NCBI GenBank assembly: GCA_046704745.1
Contig: JBJKRL010000139.1
Location: 17,672-81,671, forward strand
Origin: CAWGGS01 sp046704745
GTDB taxonomy: Bacteria > Desulfobacterota > Desulfobulbia > Desulfobulbales > Desulfocapsaceae
Length of the DNA: 64,000 nucleotides
Direction of reading: 5' to 3'
Shown: piece by piece, positions 34,472 to 42,603 of the stretch
How the letters are laid out: each line of letters opens with the position of its first letter
Numbering within the stretch: the first letter of the stretch is position 1
Program-made: the position numbers and the translations under genes
Notes under the pieces: model-generated
Database searches by the model: none
What the model was told of the DNA's origin: nothing
The model's input: only the letters and a program-made list of their open reading frames with translations

Positions 34472-36088
34472 TCAGGATGATCGTACTCTCCCGTCTGGGG
34501 AGAGCCCACCAGCGTTTTGAGGCACCGTTGCCTTCTTTCTTGCGTTGATCAATAACAAAATAAGAAAAAAACTGCCCATGGCCCCGAAAATAAAGGTCTG
34601 GCGAAAGGTGTCCTGAAAGGCCAGGCTCAGGGCCTTCAGCTGCTGGACCTGGACCAGGAGAAGATGGCCTTTAGCCTGGGCCAGCGGCGTAGACATCAGG
34701 GGCTTGAGCATATCGGTGGCATGGTCGATAAAGTGTTGTACATAATGGGTATTCTGTAACGAGGCAATACCTTCGTAATGAATTGCCTGATGCATTTCCA
34801 GGGTATTTGTGGCAATGGCTGTTCCCAGAGAGCCACCCAGGAACCTGAGGTAATGCATGAGACTCACCCCCTGGGCGGTCTTTTCTTTCAAAGGACCGAT
34901 GGCCATGGCTGTGACCGGGGCAAAAAAGGAGCCCAGGGAGATGCCCAAGGGAATAGTCAGGACGGCTGCCTTGACTGACGGCGTATAATAATCAAGTGAC
35001 GGGATCAGGTAGTAACTGGTGATGAGGTAGATGATGGTGCTGACGACAACGACCCTGGGCGGGCCGAAGCGGTCGCTTAAAATTCCCGCCATGGGCGACA
35101 GGATGGCGATGAAGATAGCAAACGCCAGCATGTGGATGCCGGTATCGAAGGTGGTCAGATGCTTTAAGGTCTCGTAGTAGAGAGGCAGGAGATAAAAAAG
35201 CTGATAGATGGACAGCCCCAGGACCAGAAAATAGAAGCCCATGGAAAAGGTGTAGCGCAAATCCTTGAAGATCTCCCAGTCGATGAGTTTGTGGTCGCTG
35301 AACATTTCGGTAAGCAAATACAGAATAAAGGACATGGCAGCCCCGAACCCGAGCAGGACGATCACTTCGGATTGCCCCCAGCCCAGCTGCTGCCCTTTTG
35401 AGAGCAGGATCAGCAACATGACGGTGCAGGAACCGATAAAAAAATAACTGACAAAGTTGAATTTCAACTGCTGTCGGTGCTTGATGAAGATCGGCAGGAA
35501 GATGGCGCCGGCCAGAAAATTCAGGATCCCTGTGGGAAGATTGATAAAAAAGACCCAGCGCCAGCTGAGATGCTGGGTGATATAGCCGCCTATGGTCGGT
35601 CCGAGCGACGGGGCGAAGCTCACCCCCATGGCATAGATTCCCATGGCCAGGCCGTGCTTTTCCGGCGGGTAGATTGAAAAGAGCATGGTCTGAGCACTGG
35701 CCATGATAAAGGCCTCTCCAAGCCCCTGAAAGATCCGGGAACCGATCATATCCGGGAGGGTCTGGGCCAGGCCGCAGAGGGCGCTTGCTGTAGTGAAGAG
35801 CAGCAGGCCTGAGAGAAAGAGCCATTTCAGGCCGATGACGCGGCCGAGGTTGTGGGTCAGCAAGAGCCCCACTGCCGCTGCGGTCATATAGGCAGTGATT
35901 GTCCACTGGATCCCGTACAGATCGGTGGAGAGCGGCCCCATCATCTTGGGGATGACCACATCCACAACCGTGGTGTCCAGGATGGCCATAAAGGCGCCGG
36001 TCATGATGATCACGGTCAGCAGGGTACGTTGGACCGTGGTCAGGGTGGCATGGAGGGGAGGGTCGTTGCCGTTTGAGGGCATGGTCAT
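34472..36088 (-). CDS. emrB: EmrB/QacA-type MFS multidrug efflux permease (DHA2)
   Basis: A 538-residue, 14-helix major-facilitator drug/proton antiporter. Motifs: MAILDTTVVDVVIPKM in helix 1 (the DTTVV signature of DHA2), GRIFQGLGEAFIMASAQTM-like motif C region, GLAMGIYAMGVSFAPSLGPT and WRWVFFINLPTGIL. It overlaps the adaptor gene by four bases (ATGA), the usual emrA-emrB order, and together with an outer-membrane TolC would form a tripartite pump. The C-terminal tail is short and basic. Confidence 0.93.
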   Translation of the reverse strand: MTMPSNGNDPPLHATLTTVQRTLLTVIIMTGAFMAILDTTVVDVVIPKMMGPLSTDLYGIQWTITAYMTAAAVGLLLTHNLGRVIGLKWLFLSGLLLFTTASALCGLAQTLPDMIGSRIFQGLGEAFIMASAQTMLFSIYPPEKHGLAMGIYAMGVSFAPSLGPTIGGYITQHLSWRWVFFINLPTGILNFLAGAIFLPIFIKHRQQLKFNFVSYFFIGSCTVMLLILLSKGQQLGWGQSEVIVLLGFGAAMSFILYLLTEMFSDHKLIDWEIFKDLRYTFSMGFYFLVLGLSIYQLFYLLPLYYETLKHLTTFDTGIHMLAFAIFIAILSPMAGILSDRFGPPRVVVVSTIIYLITSYYLIPSLDYYTPSVKAAVLTIPLGISLGSFFAPVTAMAIGPLKEKTAQGVSLMHYLRFLGGSLGTAIATNTLEMHQAIHYEGIASLQNTHYVQHFIDHATDMLKPLMSTPLAQAKGHLLLVQVQQLKALSLAFQDTFRQTFIFGAMGSFFLILLLINARKKATVPQNAGGLSPDGRVRSS

Positions 36089-37245
36089 TGCCGTTTTATC
36101 TCCACCGAGCCGCCGAGGCCCACCCGCAGCAGAGATATATCGCCTTTGGTGATGGTGATCCGTATGGGGATCCGCTGGGCCACCTTGGTGAATTCACCTG
36201 CAGAAATATCCCGGGGGGCGAGAGCAAAGGTTGCGGCCGAGGCCGGCATGATCTTCTCCACTTCGCCGCGGAAGGTTTGGTCCGGGTAGGCATCGATGCT
36301 GATGTTGACCGGGGCATCCGGCTTAACCCCCTGGAGTTTGTTTTCCTCCAACAGGGCCTTCATGTAGAGATCTTTCGGATTGACCAGGGAGAAGACCTGC
36401 CTTTCAGATGGAATGATACTGCCTTCGGCAAAAAAACGTTTGGCCACCCGGCCGTCTATGGGGCTTTTCAGCTTGCACTCAACTACATCCTCTTCGGCTG
36501 CCTGCAAAGCGGCGGTGAGTCCTTTGACCTTGTCGCTTAGTGTCTTGATTTCACCTTCAGTTTCCTGAATTCGGAGTTTTCCTGCCTCAGCCAGTTTGAC
36601 GCGGTCACGGGCAATGCCCATGGAGGCCTTAAGGGCGGCTGCCTGTTCATCCAAGGCCTTTTTCTCTTTTTGTTTGGCCGTCAGGTCCGTTGAGATTTTT
36701 TCCAGTTGTTGACTGGATATAACATCGGCCTTATAGAGAGCGGCAAAACGGACCCTGTCGCGTCCTACCTGTTGAATTTGCGCCTCGGCGCTTGCCGCCC
36801 TAGCCTTAAGGGCGGCAACCTGACGGGTAAGTTCATCGACCTGCCCATGGGCGATGGACTCATTGAGGGCGACCTCTTTCTTCAGCCGGTCAAGGTAGAT
36901 AATCCTGTTTTGTCTCTCTCCTGTGGCCTCCGCCAGCTGGGCTGCCAGGCGGTCTCGTTTGAGACGGTAGATTTCATCATCGAGAACAGCCAGCACCTCT
37001 CCGCGATGGACGGTATCACCTTCCTGTTTATACAGTTTTTTCAATCTTCCACTCACCCTGTCAAAACTCACCGAGGTCAGACTGTCGGTGGAGACGAATA
37101 CGGCATCGGTTACCGCATAGGCTAATCTATGCCGGATAAAACGTACAGCCAGAATGAACAGAACAATGATGATGACGACCAGAAATACGGCCAGCTTGGT
37201 TTTCCCAGCGATTTTTTTGGCAGCCGTGTGGACCTGTTTTTCCAT
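36085..37245 (-). CDS. emrA: EmrA/HlyD-type membrane fusion protein
   Basis: A 386-residue periplasmic adaptor. Single N-terminal membrane helix ~15-37 (LAVFLVVIIIVLFILAVRFI), then a lipoyl half-motif (VSGRLKKLYKQEGDTVHRGEVLAVLDD), a long coiled-coil hairpin (~80-225) and the second half (KSPIDGRVAKRFFAEGSIIP) with a beta-barrel region. It is first in the efflux operon. A TetR-type palindromic operator lies 55-75 bases upstream, so the pair is probably repressor-controlled and drug-inducible. Confidence 0.92.
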   Translation of the reverse strand: MEKQVHTAAKKIAGKTKLAVFLVVIIIVLFILAVRFIRHRLAYAVTDAVFVSTDSLTSVSFDRVSGRLKKLYKQEGDTVHRGEVLAVLDDEIYRLKRDRLAAQLAEATGERQNRIIYLDRLKKEVALNESIAHGQVDELTRQVAALKARAASAEAQIQQVGRDRVRFAALYKADVISSQQLEKISTDLTAKQKEKKALDEQAAALKASMGIARDRVKLAEAGKLRIQETEGEIKTLSDKVKGLTAALQAAEEDVVECKLKSPIDGRVAKRFFAEGSIIPSERQVFSLVNPKDLYMKALLEENKLQGVKPDAPVNISIDAYPDQTFRGEVEKIMPASAATFALAPRDISAGEFTKVAQRIPIRITITKGDISLLRVGLGGSVEIKRQ

Positions 37246-37299
37246 AAATAGCTCTTGTTGCTCTGGCAGATATTCGGAGGTTGTCGGTATGACTGAGAG

Positions 37300-37319
37300 T
37301 TGACCGAACGTTCAATCAA
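37300..37319. promoter_or_regulatory. TetR/AcrR-type operator upstream of emrAB
   Basis: TTGACCGAACGTTCAATCAA is an imperfect 20-bp palindrome with a perfect GAACGTTC centre and TTGA/TCAA ends, the form commonly bound by TetR-family repressors of efflux genes. It lies 55 bases before emrA. The repressor gene is not in this window. Confidence 0.6.
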
Positions 37320-37386
37320 TTGGCAAATCCCACCTATCCTAATGCATCAAGTAGACCAAGACAAGGCTTTTTCAGACATGTCATTA

Positions 37387-37547
37387 GACGAAAATCGGTC
37401 AAAACCGAGGGGCTGCCTTTTCACGGGGCGCCATAAATCCTTCCCTGGGGGGCTCACCATCCTGGCTGCGGGACACTTGCGACAAGGTTACCTCTCAGCA
37501 CCCAGTCATTGAGATCATCCCGATTTTGGCCATTTATTGCGCCTGTG
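37387..37547 (-). ncRNA. candidate structured RNA, copy B (unknown family)
   Basis: Diverged homologue of 6358-6530, read on the minus strand. The terminal hairpin is TCGGT-TTTG-ACCGA followed by TTTTCG. The block GTAACCTTGTCGC...GTGAAAAGGCAGCCCCTC parallels the long-range stem of copy A, with more mismatches. It lies upstream of emrA on the same strand, ending ~65 bases before the TetR-type operator, so it could be a separate small RNA or part of a longer leader. Confidence 0.48.
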
Positions 37548-37723
37548 CCGCAAGAATGGACGTTCAGGCGAAATCCCGGTTAGTTGCCGGAGATTCATTT
37601 GTATTTTTTGTTGTATCCATAAGGGGTATAAATGGCCGGCCGATGCGGTCCAGCCATGCAGGGGCTGCCGTGTCGTTTGAATTAGGTGGGCACTGTGAAA
37701 AAAATTGAAAGCGTAATGGGCAT

Positions 37724-39046
37724 ATGATAGTGTTCTCATTATATATGGATATCATAACAACGCATAAAAATACTGATTTCGATGGACTTGCCTCTGTGAT
37801 TGCCGGGACGCTTCTCTATCCCGGAGCCGTAGGGGTCATTCCCAAATCGGTTAACCGGAATGTGGAGAAGTTTCTCTCGACCCACAAGACCGCTTTCAAT
37901 ATCATCCTTCCCAATGAAGTCAATCATGCTCAGGTAAAAAGGCTTATCGTTGTCGACACCGATCAATGGCGGCGGCTCGATCGTATGGATAAGCTGAAAA
38001 AGAAAAAGGATCTGGAGATCCATATCTGGGACCATCATCACGATGAGGGTGATATCACAGCCTCCTGGAGTTGCAAGGAAACGGTTGGGGCTACAGTCAC
38101 CTTGTTGGTCAGGGAAATGAAAAAAAGAAAAATGGTCCTTTCTCCGCTCGATTCCACTGTTCTCCTGATTGGATTATATGAGGATACCGGTCATTTAAGT
38201 TATCCGGGCACCAAGGGCGAGGATGCCTCTGCCGCCGCTTACCTTTTAGAGAACGGGGCCGATCTTAATGTCGCGGGCTTTTTTTTAGATCCCCCCTATG
38301 AGGAGACACACAAAGACATCCTCTTCGAGATGATGAAATATACGGAAAAATTCACGCATGGTCATTACACCGTCGGCATCAACGTTGTGAAGCTTGAAAG
38401 AAAGGTGCCGATGCTCTCGGGCATTGTCAGTATGTATAGAACCATCATCAACGCGGATGCCGTTTTCACCATTTTCGTCAATGATGAAACCTGTGCCACG
38501 GTTATCGGCCGCAGTGGTGTGGATCAGATAAATGTCGGGGCAATCATGAGAAAGTTCGGGGGGGGCGGTCATCCGGCCGCCGGTTCCGTCACGGTGAAGA
38601 CGAAGGAGTATCTGCCGGGAAAGCTGAAGCTCATGATCATAGAATTGATCAAAGAAAGCAGGGCGGGTGGCGCAATCGTTGCCGACCTGATGTCCTATCC
38701 TGTGACCATGGTGTCTCCTGATACGCCGATGTCCGAGGTGAGGTCGATCATGCAGAAAAAGAAGATCAGAGGGATACTGATCGGCGAGGAAACCGGACTG
38801 GAGGGGATCATGGTCCTCTGGGATTTCAAGAAGTTGAAAAAAGAAAAGCAGTGGAATAGCCCGGTCAAAGCTTTTATGGTTCGTAATGTCCAGACCATTT
38901 CTCCGGGGATGTTGCCGTCTGAGGCAGCAGAGATCATGGTGAAGAAAAACATTGGGCATCTACCTGTTGAGCATGAGGGCAAGATCATCGGTATTCTCAC
39001 ACGTACCGACATCCTCACGTATTTTTATGGGATATTGCCGGAATAA
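37724..39046 (+). CDS. DHH-DHHA1 phosphoesterase with paired CBS domains
   Basis: A 440-residue cytoplasmic protein. The DHH domain (~8-165) shows HKNTDFDGLAS, VVDTDQW and the name-giving DHH as IWDHHHDEG, plus GLYEDTGHLSYPG. DHHA1 (~230-320) ends with the nucleotide-binding GGGGHPAAGSV. Two CBS motifs follow (~325-440: VADLMSYPVTMVSPDTPMSE and VKAFMVRNVQTISPGMLPSE). This is the front half of the CBS/DHH/poly(A)-polymerase fusions found in related bacteria, here without the nucleotidyltransferase. Likely an oligoribonuclease- or c-di-AMP-phosphodiesterase-like enzyme gated by adenine nucleotides. The ATG at 37745 (MDIITTHKN) is an equally good start. Confidence 0.85.
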   Translation: MIVFSLYMDIITTHKNTDFDGLASVIAGTLLYPGAVGVIPKSVNRNVEKFLSTHKTAFNIILPNEVNHAQVKRLIVVDTDQWRRLDRMDKLKKKKDLEIHIWDHHHDEGDITASWSCKETVGATVTLLVREMKKRKMVLSPLDSTVLLIGLYEDTGHLSYPGTKGEDASAAAYLLENGADLNVAGFFLDPPYEETHKDILFEMMKYTEKFTHGHYTVGINVVKLERKVPMLSGIVSMYRTIINADAVFTIFVNDETCATVIGRSGVDQINVGAIMRKFGGGGHPAAGSVTVKTKEYLPGKLKLMIIELIKESRAGGAIVADLMSYPVTMVSPDTPMSEVRSIMQKKKIRGILIGEETGLEGIMVLWDFKKLKKEKQWNSPVKAFMVRNVQTISPGMLPSEAAEIMVKKNIGHLPVEHEGKIIGILTRTDILTYFYGILPE

Positions 39047-39129
39047 GAAGCCTTCATTGTTTACAATCAAAGAGATTGAGTATACCTTGCAAAATCAAAA
39101 TCCATCATCATATCAACCTACAATGAAGC

Positions 39130-39936
39130 ATGCAGACGAAAACAATCGAGTGTAAAAACGGGGCCTATATAACGCAACCTGAAAAGATTTCCTTCCTGGC
39201 CGGAGCCTTTCCTTCGTTTTTTTTTTATTGCGGATTTTTATATATAATATGGACAGCAAGCAGAAAGGCCAGAAGGGGGATTTACAACGATGCAGAATGG
39301 TATATGAGCAGTTATGATGTCTTTCACCGCTTGGAAAAGGTCGGCGTCGATTTTCATATAACTGGCCTTGAAAACTTCCTAAATGTGGAAGGGCCGTGCA
39401 TTGTGGTCGGCAATCATATGAGCATGATGGAAACGGTTATCTTGCCGATAATTTTAAGCTCCACCAAGAGATTAACCTACGTTATCAAAGAGAGCCTGCT
39501 TTCCTATCCGGTCTTCAAACATGTGATGCGTTCTCGCAATCCGATTGCCGTAACCCGCACCAACCCCAGACAGGACTTGAAGACGGTCATGGAACAGGGC
39601 CTGGAGCGGCTTGAAAATGGGATCTCGATCATTGTCTTTCCTCAAACCACAAGATCCCTTACCTTTAATCCGGAGCAGATGAATTCAATAGGCGTGAAAC
39701 TTGCCAAAAAAGCAGGGGTCCCCATTATCCCACTTGCCCTGCAGACAAGTGCCTGGGGGAATGGAAACCTGGTTAAAGACCTGGGGAAAATAGACACGGC
39801 GAAGAAAGTCTATTTCGCCTTTGATACCCCTCTAATCGTTAAGGGAAAAGGTGGAGAAGAGCATAGGAGGATTACCGAGTTTATTCAGGCAAAGCTTACG
39901 GAATGGGAAAAACTCTCTTTTGTCTCAGCCGATTAA
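39130..39936 (+). CDS. PlsC-like lysophospholipid acyltransferase
   Basis: A 268-residue membrane-associated glycerolipid acyltransferase. One N-terminal hydrophobic segment (~22-44). Block I is NHMSMMET, with Glu in place of the usual Asp of HxxxxD; block III is FPQTTRS in place of the common FPEGTRS; GVPIIPLAL is block IV. These departures define a recognised subgroup of PlsC-like proteins and do not prove loss of activity, but acyl acceptor cannot be assigned. The stop codon directly abuts a dispersed repeat motif. Confidence 0.78.
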   Translation: MQTKTIECKNGAYITQPEKISFLAGAFPSFFFYCGFLYIIWTASRKARRGIYNDAEWYMSSYDVFHRLEKVGVDFHITGLENFLNVEGPCIVVGNHMSMMETVILPIILSSTKRLTYVIKESLLSYPVFKHVMRSRNPIAVTRTNPRQDLKTVMEQGLERLENGISIIVFPQTTRSLTFNPEQMNSIGVKLAKKAGVPIIPLALQTSAWGNGNLVKDLGKIDTAKKVYFAFDTPLIVKGKGGEEHRRITEFIQAKLTEWEKLSFVSAD

Positions 39937-39953
39937 CCCGGATTTCTCATGAA
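39936..39953 (+). repeat. CCCGGATTTCTCATGAAC motif at the acyltransferase stop
   Basis: The last A of the TAA stop begins ACCCGGATTTCTCATGAA, the same end motif as 24046-24063 and 24287-24300. Beyond it the 39954-40058 stretch holds no recognisable gene. Confidence 0.5.
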
Positions 39954-40058
39954 CCGGCATGGCTGGACCAGGTTGGCCTAGCCTCAACCAAAAAATGAAA
40001 ATCGGATCTACTGCAATCGACCTTTCGGCAGAAACGATTTTCAGTTAAACATTGGGCT

Positions 40059-40135
40059 GGACAACAAGCAACGTACGAATATTTTTAGGAAATGAGTTCA
40101 GTAATCTGCAAATGGTTGTTCGATACAATATGTAA
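40059..40135 (+). repeat. dispersed repeat related to 12841-12916
   Basis: GGACAACAAGCAACGTACGA aligns with the left arm of 12841-12916 and GGTTGTTCGATACAATATGT with its right arm. The foldback is weaker in this copy. Confidence 0.45.
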
Positions 40136-40169
40136 CCAAAGGCGCCCAACGGAGGTGCCCTTGGTTACA
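40131..40169 (+). terminator. strong hairpin downstream of the acyltransferase gene
   Basis: TGTAACCAA pairs with TTGGTTACA and, after one mismatch, GGCGCC pairs with GGTGCC, around a seven-base loop. AAATAAATGATTTTTCT follows, so it may terminate plus-strand transcripts. Confidence 0.45.
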
Positions 40170-40181
40170 AATAAATGATTT

Positions 40182-40276
40182 TTCTAGGATAAAAGTATAA
40201 GCGCAACGACGAATCAGGTCAGGTAAGGAGGTAACGAGTCTGCACAGAAGCACCGTTTTCGGATGGAAACGAGTTA
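40182..40276. repeat. dispersed repeat R3 (half-element), overlapping a stop codon
   Basis: Contains GCGCAACGACGAATCAGG and ends GTTTTCGGATGGAAACGAGT, both matching the reverse complement of the left half of R2. The last bases (TTAG) provide the stop codon of the minus-strand acidic-protein gene. Confidence 0.55.
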
Positions 40277-40663
40277 GAGATCGTCGGACTCCAACGAATC
40301 ATCCTCATCCTCATCCTCAACCTCATCATAGTCTTCATCGAGATCATCTTCTTCAAGGTCGTCTTCTTCCAGATCGTCATCCTCGAGGTTTTCGGAATCA
40401 TCGTCTTCATAGTCGGTATCATCGTCCGGATCATCTTCATCATCGACTTGTGATGCCCTGACGGCCTTGGGTATTTTGGACTCAGGGAGAACAATCTCAG
40501 TTATTTTGGCAACCTCATCTTGAATGTCCGGGTCTTTTTGGCAGACACTACAACTTGCTACATGCTGTTCGATAAATGAAACCATGCGGGCGGGCGCCAT
40601 CGTTTCATCCCGTACACTCAAATACCACGTTTTTGCAAGCTTGATCAATCTTTCGCACTGCAT
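40274..40663 (-). CDS. small acidic protein with N-terminal Cys/His motif
   Basis: A 129-residue protein of unknown function. Residues 1-55 are ordinary and contain HVASCSVC, reminiscent of the H-x3-C-x2-C of anti-sigma zinc fingers. From ~75 the sequence is almost entirely Asp and Glu with repeated DDLEED units, ending LESDDL. Such tails often bind basic proteins or metal ions. No signal peptide or membrane helix. It is monocistronic; the stop codon comes from repeat R3, so the original tail may have been slightly different. Confidence 0.7.
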   Translation of the reverse strand: MQCERLIKLAKTWYLSVRDETMAPARMVSFIEQHVASCSVCQKDPDIQDEVAKITEIVLPESKIPKAVRASQVDDEDDPDDDTDYEDDDSENLEDDDLEEDDLEEDDLDEDYDEVEDEDEDDSLESDDL

Positions 40664-40973
40664 ATTTATATATTTAAAGAGTTTATTGAGGTTGTTTTGA
40701 CATGAACAAGAAGTTCAATGTCATTGGAAGTCAAACTTTAATATTAATAATTGAGCTATATATTATAATTAAGAGTTGTTTTCAAGGTCAACTCCTATTA
40801 GTATAGGGCCGGTTTTTTGATTTTTGTCTTTTTTATATGAAAGGCTCTTATGAACAGCGGAATCGCCATGCATAAGAGACGATTTTCATGTTTCGTTGCA
40901 CCCTTGAAAAGGGGCATAACCACCCCCGAGGGGTAGCAATGGCTGGCCGCGTTTGGCCAAGCCTTCCTGGTTA
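40664..40973. other. A/T-rich intergenic region before tRNA-Sec
   Basis: 310 bases with no gene. It must include the promoters of the acidic-protein gene and tRNA-Sec. Small hairpins are visible (CCCCCGAGGGG near 40923; GGCTGGCC...TGGCCAAGCC near 40941), the last just ahead of the tRNA. Confidence 0.4.
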
Positions 40974-41071
40974 GGAAGTGGATAGGGCACTGGTGGCTCT
41001 CCCGGACTTCAAATCCGGTGTGAGGGGTTAATAGCCTCTCGGGTGGGTTCGATTCCCATGCACTTCCGCCA
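40974..41071 (+). tRNA. selC: tRNA-Sec (anticodon TCA)
   Basis: The sequence GGAAGTGG...CACTTCCGCCA has an encoded CCA end, a long variable arm (GAGGGGTTAATAGCCTC), the anticodon loop CTTCAAA with anticodon TCA, and the T loop TTCGATT. The long acceptor/T stack and the GGACTTCAAATCC anticodon arm are diagnostic of selenocysteine tRNA. It shows that the organism decodes UGA as selenocysteine; no selenoprotein is evident in this window. Its 3' end is only two bases from the convergent glyQ stop codon. Confidence 0.95.
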
Positions 41072-41073
41072 CC

Positions 41074-41940
41074 CTATTTTAAGAGGGGATGCCCCATCTT
41101 TTCTCTCTGGCTGACATATCGTTCGGCCACCTTTCTGGCAATATTTCGTATCCTTCCGATGTAACGGGTTCGTTCGGCTACGCTGATGGCCTTCCTGGCA
41201 TCGAGCAGGTTGAAGGTATGCGAACATTTCAGACAATAGTCATAGGCAGGAAGAATAAGATCTTTTTCAACAAGCCGTAAAGCCTCCTGTTCGAAGGTTT
41301 CGAAAAAGGGGATGAGTTTTTCTACATTTGCCTCTTCGAAATTAAAGGTGGAGAACTCAACCTCGGCTTGATGGAAGATCTCTCCGTAACTGATAGTATC
41401 ATTCCAGGCGATGTCATAGACACTTTCCACTCCTTGCAAGTACATGGCGATACGTTCCAAGCCATACGTGATTTCAACGGTCGTCGGATGGAGATCAATG
41501 GAGCCGGCCAATTGAAAATAGGTGAATTGGGTGATTTCCATGCCGTCGAGCCATACCTCCCAACCAAGACCTGAGGCTCCTAAAGTAGGGGATTCCCAGT
41601 CGTCTTCAACAAATCGAATATCATGCTCCAGGAGGTCGAGACCGAAACGCTTCAGGCTTTCCAGGTAGAGTTCCTGCACATCCTGGGGGGATGGTTTGAG
41701 AACTACTTGATATTGGTAGTAATGCTGAAGACGGTTGGGGTTGTCGCCGTATCGACCGTCAGTTGGCCGTCTGGAGGGCTGGGGGTAAGCAGACTTCCAG
41801 GGTTCGGGACCCAATGCGCGAAGAAGTGTGGCCGGATGAAAGGTGCCGGCCCCAACCTCCATATCATAGGGTTGTTGAATAATACAGCCTTGACCGGCCC
41901 AGTATGCACCTAGTTCAAAAATTATATCTTGAAAATTCAT
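41074..41940 (-). CDS. glyQ: glycyl-tRNA synthetase alpha subunit
   Basis: A 288-residue catalytic subunit of the bacterial alpha2beta2 GlyRS. Clear text: MNFQDIIFELGAYWAGQGCI, IQQPYDMEVGAGTFHPATLL, PQPSRRPTDGRYGDNPNRLQ, FVEDDWESPTLGASGLGWEV and MEITQFTYFQLAGSI. The ATG at 41940 is the standard start with AGGGGA upstream; a longer open frame back to 42066 is not conserved in the family. The beta subunit gene glyS, usually directly downstream, is absent; tRNA-Sec lies there instead. Confidence 0.96.
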   Translation of the reverse strand: MNFQDIIFELGAYWAGQGCIIQQPYDMEVGAGTFHPATLLRALGPEPWKSAYPQPSRRPTDGRYGDNPNRLQHYYQYQVVLKPSPQDVQELYLESLKRFGLDLLEHDIRFVEDDWESPTLGASGLGWEVWLDGMEITQFTYFQLAGSIDLHPTTVEITYGLERIAMYLQGVESVYDIAWNDTISYGEIFHQAEVEFSTFNFEEANVEKLIPFFETFEQEALRLVEKDLILPAYDYCLKCSHTFNLLDARKAISVAERTRYIGRIRNIARKVAERYVSQREKMGHPLLK

Positions 41941-42158
41941 TGAAATCCCCTGTCGTTCAACAATTGTTTGCCTGATGGCGCTGGAGTTGATCAAGGTTTG
42001 AAAAATATCCTCTGCAAGGCAAAGTCTTGACCATGCCTGCTTGACAATTATACACCGGGCAACCATTATATTCGGTTAAGCTACCAGAGTGCAAGTCCGG
42101 GGTGAATCTTTTTCAATTAATAGAGAAGCATCGTTCTCTAGGATCGAGAGAGGATCGT

Positions 42159-42569
42159 ATGAAAAAAATTGTGGATATGGTAGAAATTAAAGAAATACTT
42201 AAAAAATCACACACCATAGCCGTCGTCGGACTCTCTCCCAAAGAAAGCCGGCCGAGCAATCTGGTGGCCCGCTATTTAATGGATGTCGGCTTTAAGGTTG
42301 TCCCGGTGAACCCGGGACATAATGAAATTCTCGGGAAAAAGTGTTATCCCGATCTCTTGGCGATTGACGAACCCGTTGATATAGTCGATATCTTCAGAAA
42401 ATCCGAAAAGGTTCTGCGGGTTGTTGAAGATGCCGTGACCATAGGTGCCAAGGTTGTTTGGATGCAACAGGGAGTCATTAATCATGAGGCGGCAAAACGG
42501 GCAAGAGACGCCGGACTTGCTGTTATCATGGACCGTTGCCTGAAGATTGATCATAACAATTTATTATAA
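42159..42569 (+). CDS. CoA-binding domain protein (YccU-like)
   Basis: A 136-residue Rossmann-fold protein of the CoA_binding_2 family. Motifs: IAVVGLSPKESRPSNLVARY, GFKVVPVNPGHNEILGKKCY, DIVDIFRKSEKV and AKVVWMQQGVINHEAAKRAR, with the late Cys in MDRCLKID. Family members bind CoA or related nucleotides; role unknown. The ATG at 42159 has AGAGAGGA upstream and is preferred to an earlier ATG at 42102. It precedes uvrA by 34 bases. Confidence 0.88.
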   Translation: MKKIVDMVEIKEILKKSHTIAVVGLSPKESRPSNLVARYLMDVGFKVVPVNPGHNEILGKKCYPDLLAIDEPVDIVDIFRKSEKVLRVVEDAVTIGAKVVWMQQGVINHEAAKRARDAGLAVIMDRCLKIDHNNLL

Positions 42570-42603
42570 GGATTTTTCTCGTATTACATGAGTTAAGATT
42601 AGG

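Noticed and set aside
35477..36540. Several open frames opposite emrA and emrB
   Set aside because: They are antisense shadows of well-supported genes.
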